DNA from: Shewanella maritima
Lineage (GTDB): Bacteria > Pseudomonadota > Gammaproteobacteria > Enterobacterales > Shewanellaceae
Direction: 5' to 3'
Length of the DNA: 64,000 nucleotides
Assembly (NCBI RefSeq): GCF_004295345.1
Contig: NZ_CP036200.1
Location: forward strand, 3,845,501 to 3,909,500
Below, piece after piece: positions 52,312-61,949 of the stretch. The notes under the pieces were generated by a model that was not told the origin of the DNA, made no database searches, and was given only the letters and a program-made list of their open reading frames with translations. Position numbers and translations under genes: made by a program. Position 1 is the first letter of the stretch; each line of letters begins with the position of its first letter.

Positions 52312-53055
52312 TTAAGCTGTTTGCGCGTTAGCAAGTTTGATGTTTGGGAAGCTCGCAAGTTGTTGTTCAGATAGCTTGATGTTAGGGAAGCTAGCAAGTT
52401 GTTGCTCAGATAGCTTGATATTAGGGAAGCTAGCAAGTTGTTGCTCAGTTAGCTTGATGTTAGGGAAGCTAGCAAGTTGTTGTTCCGAAAGCTTGATGTT
52501 AGGAAAGCTAGCAAGCCGTTGTTCCGAAAGGTTAATATTAGGGAAGCTAGCTAATTGTTGCTCAGATAGCTTGATATTAGGGAAGCTAGCTAATTGCTGC
52601 TCAGATAGCTTGATATTAGGGAAACTAGCCAATTGCTGCTCAGATAGCTTGATATTAGGGAAGCTAGCTAATTGTTGCTCAGATAGCTTGATATTAGGGA
52701 AGCTAGCTAATTGCTGCTCAGATAGCTTGATATTAGGGAAACTAGCCAATTGCTGCTCAGATAGCTTGATATTAGGGAAACTAGCCAATTGCTGCTCAGA
52801 TAGCTTGATATTAGGGAAGCTAGCTAATTGCTGCTCAGATAGCTTGATGTTAGGGAAGCTAGTTAATTGCTGCTCAGAAAGCTTGATATTAGGGAAGCTA
52901 GCTAATTGCTGCTCTGAAAGCTTGATGTTGGGAAAGCTAGCAAGTTGTTGCTCAGATAGCTTGATATTTTGAAAGCTATCTTTTTTAGTGTCAAATGCAA
53001 CAGCAGGGTTAGTTAAAGCGGCGGCTACACTTAGGGCAATTAGTCCTTTAATCAT
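52312..53055 (-). CDS. Secreted protein made of sixteen 13-residue repeats
   Basis: 247 residues: a signal peptide (MIKGLIALSVAAALTNPAVA), a short lead to residue 29, then sixteen uninterrupted copies of NIKLSEQQLASFP (residues 30-237), and a partial copy NIKLANAQTA at the end. Only five positions vary: Thr for Ala or Ser, Asn for Lys and Arg for Gln in one copy each. The DNA is a 39-bp tandem repeat with silent differences: end copies differ, middle copies are alike, which suggests recent expansion. Each repeat has one Pro and balanced Lys/Glu, no Cys. The 38-residue gene follows. No known family; periplasmic or secreted. Confidence 0.85.
   Translation of the reverse strand: MIKGLIALSVAAALTNPAVAFDTKKDSFQNIKLSEQQLASFPNIKLSEQQLASFPNIKLSEQQLTSFPNIKLSEQQLASFPNIKLSEQQLASFPNIKLSEQQLASFPNIKLSEQQLASFPNIKLSEQQLASFPNIKLSEQQLASFPNIKLSEQQLASFPNIKLSEQQLASFPNINLSEQRLASFPNIKLSEQQLASFPNIKLTEQQLASFPNIKLSEQQLASFPNIKLSEQQLASFPNIKLANAQTA
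52345..52968 (-). repeat. 39-bp coding tandem repeat, 16 copies
   Basis: The array is 624 bp. Units differ mainly at synonymous sites: AGCTAGCAAGTTGTT types at both ends and AGCTAGCTAATTGCT types in the middle (plus-strand reading). The reading frame is preserved because 39 is a multiple of three, so copy number can change without frameshift. Confidence 0.92.
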
Positions 53056-53169
53056 TTTTTCATCTCTCTCAGGTTAAATTTAGTACGAAGACTGATTTTT
53101 GTTATCTGAGAGAGGTTTTGCAGATGCTATGCCAATGTTCTGCTAATGATGAAAAAAATATTTATTCAG

Positions 53170-56100
53170 TTAGTTTACTTTCTGCAGTTTGCGTTGCGTG
53201 TCAGATTCAAGTAATAGTGTGAAGTCTGCTTCTGGTATGGGTTTACTGTATATATAACCTTGAATTTCTTCACAATTAAGTGCTTTTAAGATGTTGAGCT
53301 GCGCCGTTTGTTCAACACCTTCTCCAACTACTGATAGCCCCATGTTGTGCGCAATCGTAATAATCGAGTCGACCATCTTGAGATCCCTATCAGACTTATC
53401 GATGTCGTCAACAAAACTTTTGTCTATCTTTAAGCAATTGATTGGAAAGCGTTTTAGGTATGATAATGATGAATAACCTGTACCAAAGTCATCTAATGCA
53501 AGGCTAACCCCCATTTTTGATAGTTGTAGCATCACCTTTATGGCATTTTCAGGGTTTTTAATTACTGTCCCTTCAGTGATTTCCAATTCTAAGTGTTTGG
53601 CTGGTAGCTTTGTAAGACGTAAAATTGACTCAATTCTCTGCTGAAGATCCGGTAGCGCAAACTGACGTGACGATAAATTGACAGCAACTCGTCCAGAAAA
53701 CACGCCTTCATCTAACCATTTATTTGCAGCAAAACAGGCCTTTCGAAGTACAACGTCACCAATCTCTACAATTAGGCCATTTTCTTCAGCAAGTGGGATA
53801 AATACGTTAGGTGGAATAAGCCCCTTTTGCGGGTGCTTCAAGCGTACTAGTGCTTCCATGCCGGCTAGGCAGTCATTTTTAACATCAACCTTAGGTTGAT
53901 AGTAAACCTCGAATAAATCATCTTTTAATGCTTCACGAATTAGGTTTTCTGTTTCTAGTTGCTTAAGTGCATTTTGGTTGAGCGATTCTGAGTAGAATTG
54001 GTAGCGATTGCCGCCGGCAGATTTTGCATGGTACATAGCAATATCTGCTTTGCGTAACAGTGCTTGCTCGCTCTGTTCGTCTTCAGGATAAAGTACGATG
54101 CCGATGCTGATACCAACTACTAAGGATTCGTCTCCTATTTCAAAGGCTGGGTTGAGTGCTTGAATGATATTGGATGCGATAGCAGCGCAGGAGCCAATAT
54201 CAGGCGTTTGGTCGATGAGCAAAGCAAACTCATCTCCACCAAGGCGATAAAGTGAAGCCACGTTTGGCACCGACATCTTAATCCGTTCAGCGATACCAAT
54301 AAGTAAGTCATCACCAATCTGATGACCAAGTGAGTCGTTTATTCGTTTGAAGTTATCGACATCGAGCACCATAAGAGTGTGATGAACGTCCTTCATTACA
54401 AGATTGCTTAAGGTTACTTGTAAGCTCGAACGGTTAGGAAGGCCAGTAAGAATGTCGTTATTGGTTAGTTTTCTAAGTTCCTCTTCTTGTTGTTTACGAC
54501 GAGTAATGTCAGAGAATACGCCCACGTAGTGACTGGTATCGCCTTGCTCGTTATAGATGGCATCAATGGTTAACTCCATCAAGAAGTGCTCGCCATCGCC
54601 GCGGCTAGCTTCAACTTCGCCTGCCCAGCGACCTTGCTGTTTGAGTAGGCTTCTTACCTGCTCAGAATATTGGGTAGGGTAGCGGTCAAACTCAAGTTGA
54701 ATGCCTTCAAATTTTTCTCTTGAGTTTGCGGATATGTCACAACAGGCATCGTTTACTTCAACGAAAAAGTAGTTTTCATCGAGGATAAACATTCCTTCTG
54801 AGATATTTTCGATTGCGCGGGCAAACAGTCTGAGTTGCTCTTCCGTTTGTTTGATCTTATTAATATCTTTAATTGTGCCCGTCATACGAACTGGACGCTC
54901 TTTTTGATCTCGCTCCACTATCTTGGCTCGGTCAAGGATCCAGTTCCACTGGTTGTCTCTACCTTTTACTCGATAGGTGATTTCAAAATGGTCGGTTAGG
55001 CCGCTGAAATGATCGTTCAGTGCCTTTTGTACCCTATGTTGGTCATGAGGGTGGATATTACTTTGTTCTCCTTCAGTGCCTGAGCGGCGACCGTCACGAG
55101 GGAAATCTAACGTACCCCAAATATTGGAACGATAAATATGACCTGATTCAATATCCCAGTCCCACATTTCATCGCCGCTTCCCCAAAGTGATAGTTTAAG
55201 ACGTTCTTCACTCAAGGCTACTTGACGTTGAATTTGTCGGCGCTTCATCACTGCTCGTGATATAAGCGATGCAATAATGAGTACGATTAGGGCGTAGACA
55301 AGCTTGGCTTGTACCGTGAGCCACCAAGGTGGAGTAATGGTTATTGCTAGGCGTCTCTCTGGCCCGTAATGTCCTGAAACTTTATCCACCGCTTCTATGG
55401 TAAATATATAGTCTCCAGGAGATAGGTTAGTGTAGGTTGCAGAATTTACACCTTGCGCTGCGATCCACTCTTGATCTAGACCTAGCAATTTATATCTAAA
55501 ATCAACTGTATTTGAGGCTCGGCCGACAGCATTAAATTTTATACTAAACGGATAGTCCGAGTATTTTAGTTTAATTCTATCTTGATGGTTTAAAGTTGAA
55601 GATAAAATTGTCCCGTCTATTTTTACTGGGGAGTTGAATAGTAGCAGTTCCTTTAAGTTGGTTTTTATGTTTACTTTCTTGTTTAGCTCGGAAGATATTT
55701 CATTCGTATTGATTAGGCTCAACCCTTCTGTGCCACCAAATAGAATATTCTCGCCAATACTAAGGGAGGAACTGACCGCGTAATCACCTAAAGCGCCATT
55801 GTTTTTCCCTAAACGAATATGTGAGTTTTTTATTGCACTGATTACATTTATCTCATAAGCTGAAGATGTTAATAAAAAGGTGTTGTATTGATCTATTGAA
55901 TAGATAACCTTATCATTACTGAAAACCTCTGAAATTCTTTCAGGCTTTTCTATATTAACGCTTAGTAAAGAAGTCCTTGTGCCAAAATATAGTTTGTTGT
56001 TATCAAGTTTTAGGCTGGTTGCAATATCTTCATCAAATATTGTTCTTACTTCACCAGATTTTCTGTCTATGGAATGCAAGCCTTTCTGACTCGCGACCCA

Positions 56101-57480
56101 AGTTTTGGAGCTAGAAATAAGTGTGTCAAATATCGGGTACTGTTGTTTTGAATTAAACTCCCTTACAAGATTTTTATTCTCAAATTCAAGTATCTTTCCA
56201 GAAAACGTGCCAGCGATAATCGTGTTTTTAAATGCCTTTAAATGAGTAATATGCTTATCAGTCAGTCGTGAAATTTCACCATTTTCACTTTTAACATACA
56301 GGCCTTGCTTTCCTCCTACATATAAATCGCTGTTATCAAAAGCCAAAAATTTAGGACCTATCACTCCTTTAAAAACAATGCTGTCTTTAATGTTTAAATT
56401 CTCGTCAAGAGTATGTATCGACTCATCACTTGTACCAATATATAAAGTATTATCATTGCTTACGACGGACCAAATGTTTGTCAGTTGAGGTGCAACATTT
56501 TTTACTAGGTTATTTGTTTTAGATATAAAAACAAAGCCTTCGTCATAGTTGGCTATTATAATGGAGTTATTCTTTTCGTTAATATATAAGGCTGTTGTAC
56601 GTTCAATGTTTGCATTTGTACTTCCAATTTTATTAACTTCGTAGTTCCTGTTGATTTTAAAAACGCTGCGGTGATTCGTTGCAATTACAAAGTCGAAGTT
56701 GATGCCTTTGTTAGTCCTGTTGTCGAAGGTTTCGAATTCTTGATTGCTTATTTTCGTAAGGTCATTGGATTGGGTTAATGTGAAAGTACCTCGTTGAGAA
56801 GTGATAAGTAGTTGGTCATTTAATTTAGTTATATCGTTTGTGTTGTCAATAACTCGCTTGATTGTGTTATTTTCTACTCTAAAAACAATGCCATCATAGT
56901 TACGAATGTAATACCCTCCATTCAACTTGATTATTTTTTTTACTTCTTTGAAATCATTAGAGGTGAATTTATTTAATAAATGGTGGTCACCGCTATTTAA
57001 TATGAGTACTTCGTTGTTAAACCCTAGCAAAAGCTCTCCATCTTGCTCATCTAGAGACCAAATAGCTCTTTCTCCTATTAGCATATGTTGAGAGCTATTG
57101 TGAAAAGTTTCTGTATGTTGATTAAATATACTTAAACCGCGATCAGTACCAACAAGCATTCTCCCTTGGCTGTCAATAAGTAGTTGGCGAATGAAGGAGC
57201 TTGCTAGATGTGGATGATCTTTGTTGGCATGAAACTGCTTGAATTCGTTACCATCAAAACGATTTAGTCCATTGATAGTGCCGACCCATATGTAACCCTC
57301 GCTGTCTTCGACAAACGATGATACGGTGTTCTGCGACAAACCATCTGCAACTGAATAGCTGTCATAGTTAAGCTGGATATCGAACTGACTCGTAGATGAG
57401 TCGATGCTGAAGTCAGCATAAGAAAATGTACTGAGTAGTACTGAGAAGAGCAGAAAACATCCGAGTAAAAATCGAGGCAT
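53170..57480 (-). CDS. Beta-propeller/Y_Y_Y sensor with PAS, GGDEF and EAL domains
   Basis: 1436 residues. Signal peptide (1-22), periplasmic propeller of Reg_prop-type repeats (about 35-600; e.g. NTVSSFVEDSEGYIWVGTI), Y_Y_Y domain (about 635-705), one transmembrane helix (about 715-740), PAS (about 770-865), PAS (about 870-990), GGDEF (motif LGGDEF near 1080, intact) and EAL (MEALVRL near 1208; NLSSRQF, EITEGT, LDDFGTG, LKIDKSF, GEGVE present). No RxxD inhibitory site before GGDEF. A periplasmic ligand would set c-di-GMP synthesis and breakdown. The upstream half resembles the hybrid two-component sensors of polysaccharide users. It follows the repeat-protein gene in the minus direction. Confidence 0.92.
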   Translation of the reverse strand: MPRFLLGCFLLFSVLLSTFSYADFSIDSSTSQFDIQLNYDSYSVADGLSQNTVSSFVEDSEGYIWVGTINGLNRFDGNEFKQFHANKDHPHLASSFIRQLLIDSQGRMLVGTDRGLSIFNQHTETFHNSSQHMLIGERAIWSLDEQDGELLLGFNNEVLILNSGDHHLLNKFTSNDFKEVKKIIKLNGGYYIRNYDGIVFRVENNTIKRVIDNTNDITKLNDQLLITSQRGTFTLTQSNDLTKISNQEFETFDNRTNKGINFDFVIATNHRSVFKINRNYEVNKIGSTNANIERTTALYINEKNNSIIIANYDEGFVFISKTNNLVKNVAPQLTNIWSVVSNDNTLYIGTSDESIHTLDENLNIKDSIVFKGVIGPKFLAFDNSDLYVGGKQGLYVKSENGEISRLTDKHITHLKAFKNTIIAGTFSGKILEFENKNLVREFNSKQQYPIFDTLISSSKTWVASQKGLHSIDRKSGEVRTIFDEDIATSLKLDNNKLYFGTRTSLLSVNIEKPERISEVFSNDKVIYSIDQYNTFLLTSSAYEINVISAIKNSHIRLGKNNGALGDYAVSSSLSIGENILFGGTEGLSLINTNEISSELNKKVNIKTNLKELLLFNSPVKIDGTILSSTLNHQDRIKLKYSDYPFSIKFNAVGRASNTVDFRYKLLGLDQEWIAAQGVNSATYTNLSPGDYIFTIEAVDKVSGHYGPERRLAITITPPWWLTVQAKLVYALIVLIIASLISRAVMKRRQIQRQVALSEERLKLSLWGSGDEMWDWDIESGHIYRSNIWGTLDFPRDGRRSGTEGEQSNIHPHDQHRVQKALNDHFSGLTDHFEITYRVKGRDNQWNWILDRAKIVERDQKERPVRMTGTIKDINKIKQTEEQLRLFARAIENISEGMFILDENYFFVEVNDACCDISANSREKFEGIQLEFDRYPTQYSEQVRSLLKQQGRWAGEVEASRGDGEHFLMELTIDAIYNEQGDTSHYVGVFSDITRRKQQEEELRKLTNNDILTGLPNRSSLQVTLSNLVMKDVHHTLMVLDVDNFKRINDSLGHQIGDDLLIGIAERIKMSVPNVASLYRLGGDEFALLIDQTPDIGSCAAIASNIIQALNPAFEIGDESLVVGISIGIVLYPEDEQSEQALLRKADIAMYHAKSAGGNRYQFYSESLNQNALKQLETENLIREALKDDLFEVYYQPKVDVKNDCLAGMEALVRLKHPQKGLIPPNVFIPLAEENGLIVEIGDVVLRKACFAANKWLDEGVFSGRVAVNLSSRQFALPDLQQRIESILRLTKLPAKHLELEITEGTVIKNPENAIKVMLQLSKMGVSLALDDFGTGYSSLSYLKRFPINCLKIDKSFVDDIDKSDRDLKMVDSIITIAHNMGLSVVGEGVEQTAQLNILKALNCEEIQGYIYSKPIPEADFTLLLESDTQRKLQKVN

Positions 57481-57685
57481 AGGTATTATACTTTTTTTGA
57501 AGATGCCGAGTAAAAGTTGTTAAAAATACTACTTTTTCAGAAAGGCATCCCGTTGTCAAAATTATGTTATTCAAGATGTGCTAAGTGACAGATTTTTAAC
57601 CGTTTCAATATGACTTTTTTACTGTTACCAGCCTAAATTGTAGTCGATTTTATCGTGTGTATAGTGAATTTTAGTCGTTCGTGTT

Positions 57686-57712
57686 AAATCCGCGGTTAGT
57701 CCGCGGATTTGT
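57686..57712 (-). terminator. Hairpin downstream of the M16 protease gene
   Basis: AAATCCGCGG / CCGCGGATTT (57686-57695 with 57701-57710), 5-nt loop; weak T content afterwards on the minus strand. Confidence 0.6.
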
Positions 57713-57767
57713 ATGCAAATACAATTTCTCACAATTGTTGTCGTCAGGCTTGCTCGCTGTCTAACTA

Positions 57768-60575
57768 TCAAAACTCGAACTTATTGGCGCGAGCTTTGAA
57801 CTGCTTTAGGTTTTCAATCATGTTGTCGTTATGCAATGACTCTTCGGTGAGGTGGGCTTCACCCTGGTTAAATAGCACAAGGCGATCGCAGGTTCTACTG
57901 CGCATATGTTCCATGATCAGCTTGATGAGGTCAGCACGTGTGAGTTTAGTAATTTCAGCCACAACTTTTTCACGTTGATTAAATTCATAATCACGATTAC
58001 CTAAGCTCACCCAGTAACGTTGGCCTCGCGTTTTAAGGTTGGCATCGTGTTCCATTACTTGGTTGATCAAGCCTTGCTTGGTCATTTGCCATTGCTCGTT
58101 GGTGATCTGCATTACTGCGTAGCTAAAATCTGCAATGAATTCGTCGATTGCTTCAAGTAATTTACGTGGTCCTGCACTTGGTGATTGGATATAGAAAATG
58201 ATCCCTGGGTGTCTGTTCAGCGGTAAGTAACCGCTGCCAACCATATAGCCTAATTGCTGTTTGGTTCGTAGCTCATTGAAAAAGCTTGATGACATGGTGT
58301 GATTAAGCAAGCTAAACAGTGCCATTCTATCTGGCGTTGTTTCTGGAGACTGGTAATAAACAATGATTGCGCTGTCCTGGTGGGGGATAGACTTTTCCCT
58401 CAGCAGGGTACTGTGGCCTCTAAGGTCAACAAGTTCTCGCGATGATTCACCACTTGGCTTAGTCACCAGCGACAGTAATGCTTGCAGTCTGGCGCCCAAA
58501 CTTTGCGCTTCTTCGGCTAACCAGTCACCATAAACTAAACCCTCAAGATAAATCTTCTCGTAAAAATCACTGACATGGTTATGGAGATCTTCAAGTGTAA
58601 TATCTTCTAGCTCTTCAGCCATCCTTGCGGGTTCATAACTGCGCTTTTGCAAGGTTACAGTTAACGAGGTAAATAATTGTGAAATGGGTTTTGCTTGAAC
58701 CGCATTGTGCCAACCGCGCAGGATCTGCTTTTTGATTAACTTAAAGCGTTCAGGCGTAAAGTTACGCTCGCGTGCCTTATTGATGATTAGTGCAAGTAGC
58801 GTTTCTTGATTACCGCTGTAGCCAGTCAGGTGAAGAGTAATGCCGCCTTGATGAGGGTAAATATGATAATTCAACCCAGCAACCTCAGCTTGATAGGTGG
58901 CTTCAGATAAATAATCTAAAACCATTTCGACATACAAACGAGTCAGAGCTGCGTGTCTTGGTGTCGGTGAGGCTTTTGCCGAGTCCATCGATAGGAACAT
59001 GTGTCCTTTAGGGACATTAAACTCATCATCCTTTTTATGCCAGATACGGTAGCCATCGCCTTTAGACACAATAACAGGTACTTGACTGACATTATCGCTC
59101 GGTCGAGTCGTTGGGCTATCCACAATAAATGGATTTTTAGGTGGAAGGACTAATTCCTGTCTTGGTTGAGTAGCGCTGCGCCACTTTTCGATGCGCTCTT
59201 TGTTAATCGCACTAGTTTTATATTGGGTGTGATACCAGTCTGCAGCTTGATCTGTCTCTACCTCTTTGCAAACCAGTTGAATACGCATGTTGTCGACATT
59301 AAATGCATCAAGTAGTTCTTTGGCCTCAGCAATATCAAGCTCGTCCATGCGATAGTCACCGTAGACCACATCAGCCGCATGATAGTGATGCATGTTAATG
59401 CTGAGGTGCGACACTAGGTCTAATACCTTAATTTGTTCCTGAAATTGGAATGAGGTTTGCAATAAGCTCGCGCGCTCTTGATAGCGCCATTGTTCAAGGC
59501 CGTGCTGTTTTATTAAGGCGATATATTCAAATACACAGCTAATCACGTCATCAAGTTGCTGATAGCCAGACTCAGTTAGCTGGATCATGACTGCGTAGTC
59601 TTTAAAGTTGTAGCCGTTAACGCCGCCACCTGCTGATAAGTTGTTCGCCCAATTTTGCTCCTTTAGATAGGCCAATAAGCTTCCAGGACCTTCGTTACCA
59701 AGCAGGTGACTGATAAACGTGAGCGGTTTGCGTTGATAGTATTTGTCGATACCATCCAGGCAAAAACTAATGGAAACTCTGCGCTGTTCTTTCAGCGGCT
59801 TAACATTAATCTGACGTTGATTTTGCGCCTCATCAATAAAAGGTACATCAGGATAGTGTTTGGCAATTTTATTGTTGTTAATTGAGCCAAAGTAGCGAGT
59901 AGCCAGAGCTTTAAGCTCAGTTAGTGTTAGCGGCGCTACTAAACACAAGGTCATAAGGTTGGCGCTGTAATGAGTTTGATAAAAGTCGACGAGTTCATCA
60001 CGCATTTGTTGCTGCGTGCCAGCAAGGGTTTTTAAGTTGCCGACTGAGAATTTTGAAAACGGATGCGCTGGGTTGATGGATTCTTTCTGTACTTGATATA
60101 TACGCCTAACGTCATCTTTAAGCTTTAGGCTGTATTCAGACTCAATCGCTTGACGTTCACGGTCGACCAAGTCCAGGTCAAATTTAGGCGCAATAAAGAA
60201 TTGGCTAAATCTATCTAGAGATTCTTCAAACACATTGGCGTTGATACTGTAAAAGAAGTTGGTGTGCTCGGTGCCTGTCCAGGCATTGTTGTTGCCACCA
60301 TGCTGGTTGATAAAAGCATGGTACTCACCGGCATCTGGAAACTTCTCTGTTCCTAAAAACAACATGTGTTCGAGAAAGTGCGCCATGCCCGGGCGTTCTA
60401 TTGGATCGTCGAAATGCCCAACACCTACAGCCATAGAGGCTGCAGCTTGAGTCGCCTGTTTATCTTCGACTAACAATACCCGCAGCTGGTTATCCAGAGT
60501 TAGGTATTGATACTGGCGATGGTCGTTTGGGCTCTTTATTACTGGTGGAAAATCAGACAAGGAATAGCTCCACAT
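57768..60575 (-). CDS. M16 family zinc metalloprotease (pitrilysin-like)
   Basis: 935 residues, the length of protease III-type enzymes. The inverted zinc motif HFLEH (residues 66-70) and a third ligand region (DRERQAIESEYSLK) are intact; three further M16 domains follow (HHYHAADVVYGDYRMDEL, LYVEMVLDYLSEATYQAEVAGL, TKQQLGYMVGSGYLPL). E. coli PtrA is periplasmic and larger with a signal peptide; here no signal peptide is visible, so it is probably cytoplasmic. It degrades peptides; the exact substrates are unknown. Single gene, divergent from sixA. Confidence 0.9.
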   Translation of the reverse strand: MWSYSLSDFPPVIKSPNDHRQYQYLTLDNQLRVLLVEDKQATQAAASMAVGVGHFDDPIERPGMAHFLEHMLFLGTEKFPDAGEYHAFINQHGGNNNAWTGTEHTNFFYSINANVFEESLDRFSQFFIAPKFDLDLVDRERQAIESEYSLKLKDDVRRIYQVQKESINPAHPFSKFSVGNLKTLAGTQQQMRDELVDFYQTHYSANLMTLCLVAPLTLTELKALATRYFGSINNNKIAKHYPDVPFIDEAQNQRQINVKPLKEQRRVSISFCLDGIDKYYQRKPLTFISHLLGNEGPGSLLAYLKEQNWANNLSAGGGVNGYNFKDYAVMIQLTESGYQQLDDVISCVFEYIALIKQHGLEQWRYQERASLLQTSFQFQEQIKVLDLVSHLSINMHHYHAADVVYGDYRMDELDIAEAKELLDAFNVDNMRIQLVCKEVETDQAADWYHTQYKTSAINKERIEKWRSATQPRQELVLPPKNPFIVDSPTTRPSDNVSQVPVIVSKGDGYRIWHKKDDEFNVPKGHMFLSMDSAKASPTPRHAALTRLYVEMVLDYLSEATYQAEVAGLNYHIYPHQGGITLHLTGYSGNQETLLALIINKARERNFTPERFKLIKKQILRGWHNAVQAKPISQLFTSLTVTLQKRSYEPARMAEELEDITLEDLHNHVSDFYEKIYLEGLVYGDWLAEEAQSLGARLQALLSLVTKPSGESSRELVDLRGHSTLLREKSIPHQDSAIIVYYQSPETTPDRMALFSLLNHTMSSSFFNELRTKQQLGYMVGSGYLPLNRHPGIIFYIQSPSAGPRKLLEAIDEFIADFSYAVMQITNEQWQMTKQGLINQVMEHDANLKTRGQRYWVSLGNRDYEFNQREKVVAEITKLTRADLIKLIMEHMRSRTCDRLVLFNQGEAHLTEESLHNDNMIENLKQFKARANKFEF

Positions 60576-60725
60576 AACAAAACTCTTTATATATTGATCT
60601 GCTTCAGAGTTTTTGGCAAATAACTCATGACATTATCGACTAAAGAATAACGAAAGTTTGTTTTGTAGCGTTTTAAATCACGGTACAATTATTGGACTAA
60701 CAACAAAAATTGCCTCGAGAGTAGT

Positions 60726-61196
60726 ATGCAGCTGTTTTTAATGCGCCATGGTGAAGCCGGATTTGATGCGCCGTCAGATAGAGAAAGAAAGTTAACCGAT
60801 ACAGGACGTTATCAAACCCGTTTAATGGCAAATTGGCTAAGCAAGCACGCAGACCAATTCGAGTTAGTGATTGTAAGCCCGTATCTTCGTGCTCAGCAAA
60901 CCTGGCAAGAGGTGAGTAAGTCACTGCCTGAGCCTGGCCATTTTGTGACACTTGATGATGTCACGCCAAATGCCGACCCAAGTTATGGAGTCGATGCGAT
61001 TAAAGCCTACGCCGAGCAATTCGGCGCTGAGAAAGTATTAGTGATTTCGCACATGCCAATCGTAGGTTTTATGGTGCATGAATTTGATACCAGTATTGAA
61101 CCACCGATTTTCGCAACATCAGCCATTGCAAAAATTGATAGTCAAGGTGAGGTGGCTAACTTCGAAGGCATGTACACACCGCAAAATGTAGCCTAA
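60726..61196 (+). CDS. sixA: Phosphohistidine phosphatase SixA
   Basis: 156 residues. LFLMRHGEAG holds the catalytic RHG (His8), and ELVIVSPYLRAQQTW and VLVISHMPIVGFMVHEF are the other conserved blocks. SixA removes phosphate from histidine residues of phosphotransfer domains such as ArcB or PtsNP. In E. coli sixA is near fadIJ, as here. Own terminator. Confidence 0.92.
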   Translation: MQLFLMRHGEAGFDAPSDRERKLTDTGRYQTRLMANWLSKHADQFELVIVSPYLRAQQTWQEVSKSLPEPGHFVTLDDVTPNADPSYGVDAIKAYAEQFGAEKVLVISHMPIVGFMVHEFDTSIEPPIFATSAIAKIDSQGEVANFEGMYTPQNVA

Positions 61197-61252
61197 CAAA
61201 AGGCGCTGCCGTGAATCGGCCATATGGTCGTAGACAAAAAGCTCAAATACAC

Positions 61253-61282
61253 AAAAAGCCTCAAACCATGAGGCTTTTTTTG
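61253..61282 (+). terminator. Terminator of sixA
   Basis: AAAAAGCCTCA / TGAGGCTTTTT (61253-61263 with 61269-61279), followed by T-run; located between convergent genes. Confidence 0.87.
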
Positions 61283-61342
61283 CATTTCTTTACTGGTAAA
61301 ACCGCTGCTCGACATCAGCTGTAAAGCACTAACTGCTAAAAA

Positions 61343-61876
61343 CTAGCGGCGAAAAGGTTGGTCGCCAATATCAAGTAACACCAGCAGCGCAGCATCTCCG
61401 CCCCATTCTTTAGGCGCTTGATGGAAGGCTTTAACGCTTGGGTGCTGTGCAAGCCACATAGGCACTTGCTGCTTTAAAATACCTGTTCCGTGACCATGCA
61501 TAATGCAGCAACATTGGCTTTGCTGTTTCATCGTCGCTTGGATAAGCGCAACAATTTCCAGCTTAGCTTCTGCCTGACGCATGCCATGTAAATCTAACAG
61601 CAGATCTGGTACATAATCACCACGCCTTAAACGCTTTAGCTCTAACTTATCAACGTCCTCGTTAATCCACTTCATTGGACCTTCACTAGGCAATAAAGGC
61701 TGATATTGATCAGAGAAATAGCTATCGGCGTAAACTTTCTGGCTGGCAGTTTCAAGCGTCTGTTTGGCTTTCACTTGTTGTTTAAAGTGATGCGCGCGCT
61801 GCTCTATGGGTTTGACATCAGCAAAAAGCGCTGCAAAGTCGCCGCCTGCAAGGTTTTTATCATCTTTCATCAGCAT
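61343..61876 (-). CDS. smrB: SmrB, Smr-domain endonuclease of ribosome rescue
   Basis: 177 residues. The C-terminal Smr domain (about 90-172) has [16 protein letters not shown] and the [10 protein letters not shown] loop; the N-terminal arm ([19 protein letters not shown]) is that of gammaproteobacterial SmrB, which cleaves mRNA at collided ribosomes. ATG 61876 or the second ATG 61870; no strong ribosome-binding site for either. Divergent from prmB, with which it is paired in many genomes. Confidence 0.9.
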   Translation of the reverse strand: MLMKDDKNLAGGDFAALFADVKPIEQRAHHFKQQVKAKQTLETASQKVYADSYFSDQYQPLLPSEGPMKWINEDVDKLELKRLRRGDYVPDLLLDLHGMRQAEAKLEIVALIQATMKQQSQCCCIMHGHGTGILKQQVPMWLAQHPSVKAFHQAPKEWGGDAALLVLLDIGDQPFRR

Positions 61877-61949
61877 ATTATATGGAAATCTAGTCCAGCA
61901 TGGTAGACATCAGTTACAATAGCGGCGAACAGAATACTAGGAGCGTGTT

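Noticed and set aside
52345..52968. Regular repeats that might suggest a CRISPR array
   Set aside because: Units are contiguous without spacers and lie in frame in one ORF.
52337..52972. 211-codon plus frame with repeated SLMLGKLASCCSD-type units
   Set aside because: It is the antisense of the 39-bp coding repeats; the minus frame has the signal peptide and ribosome-binding site, and a stop-free complement follows from the repeat.
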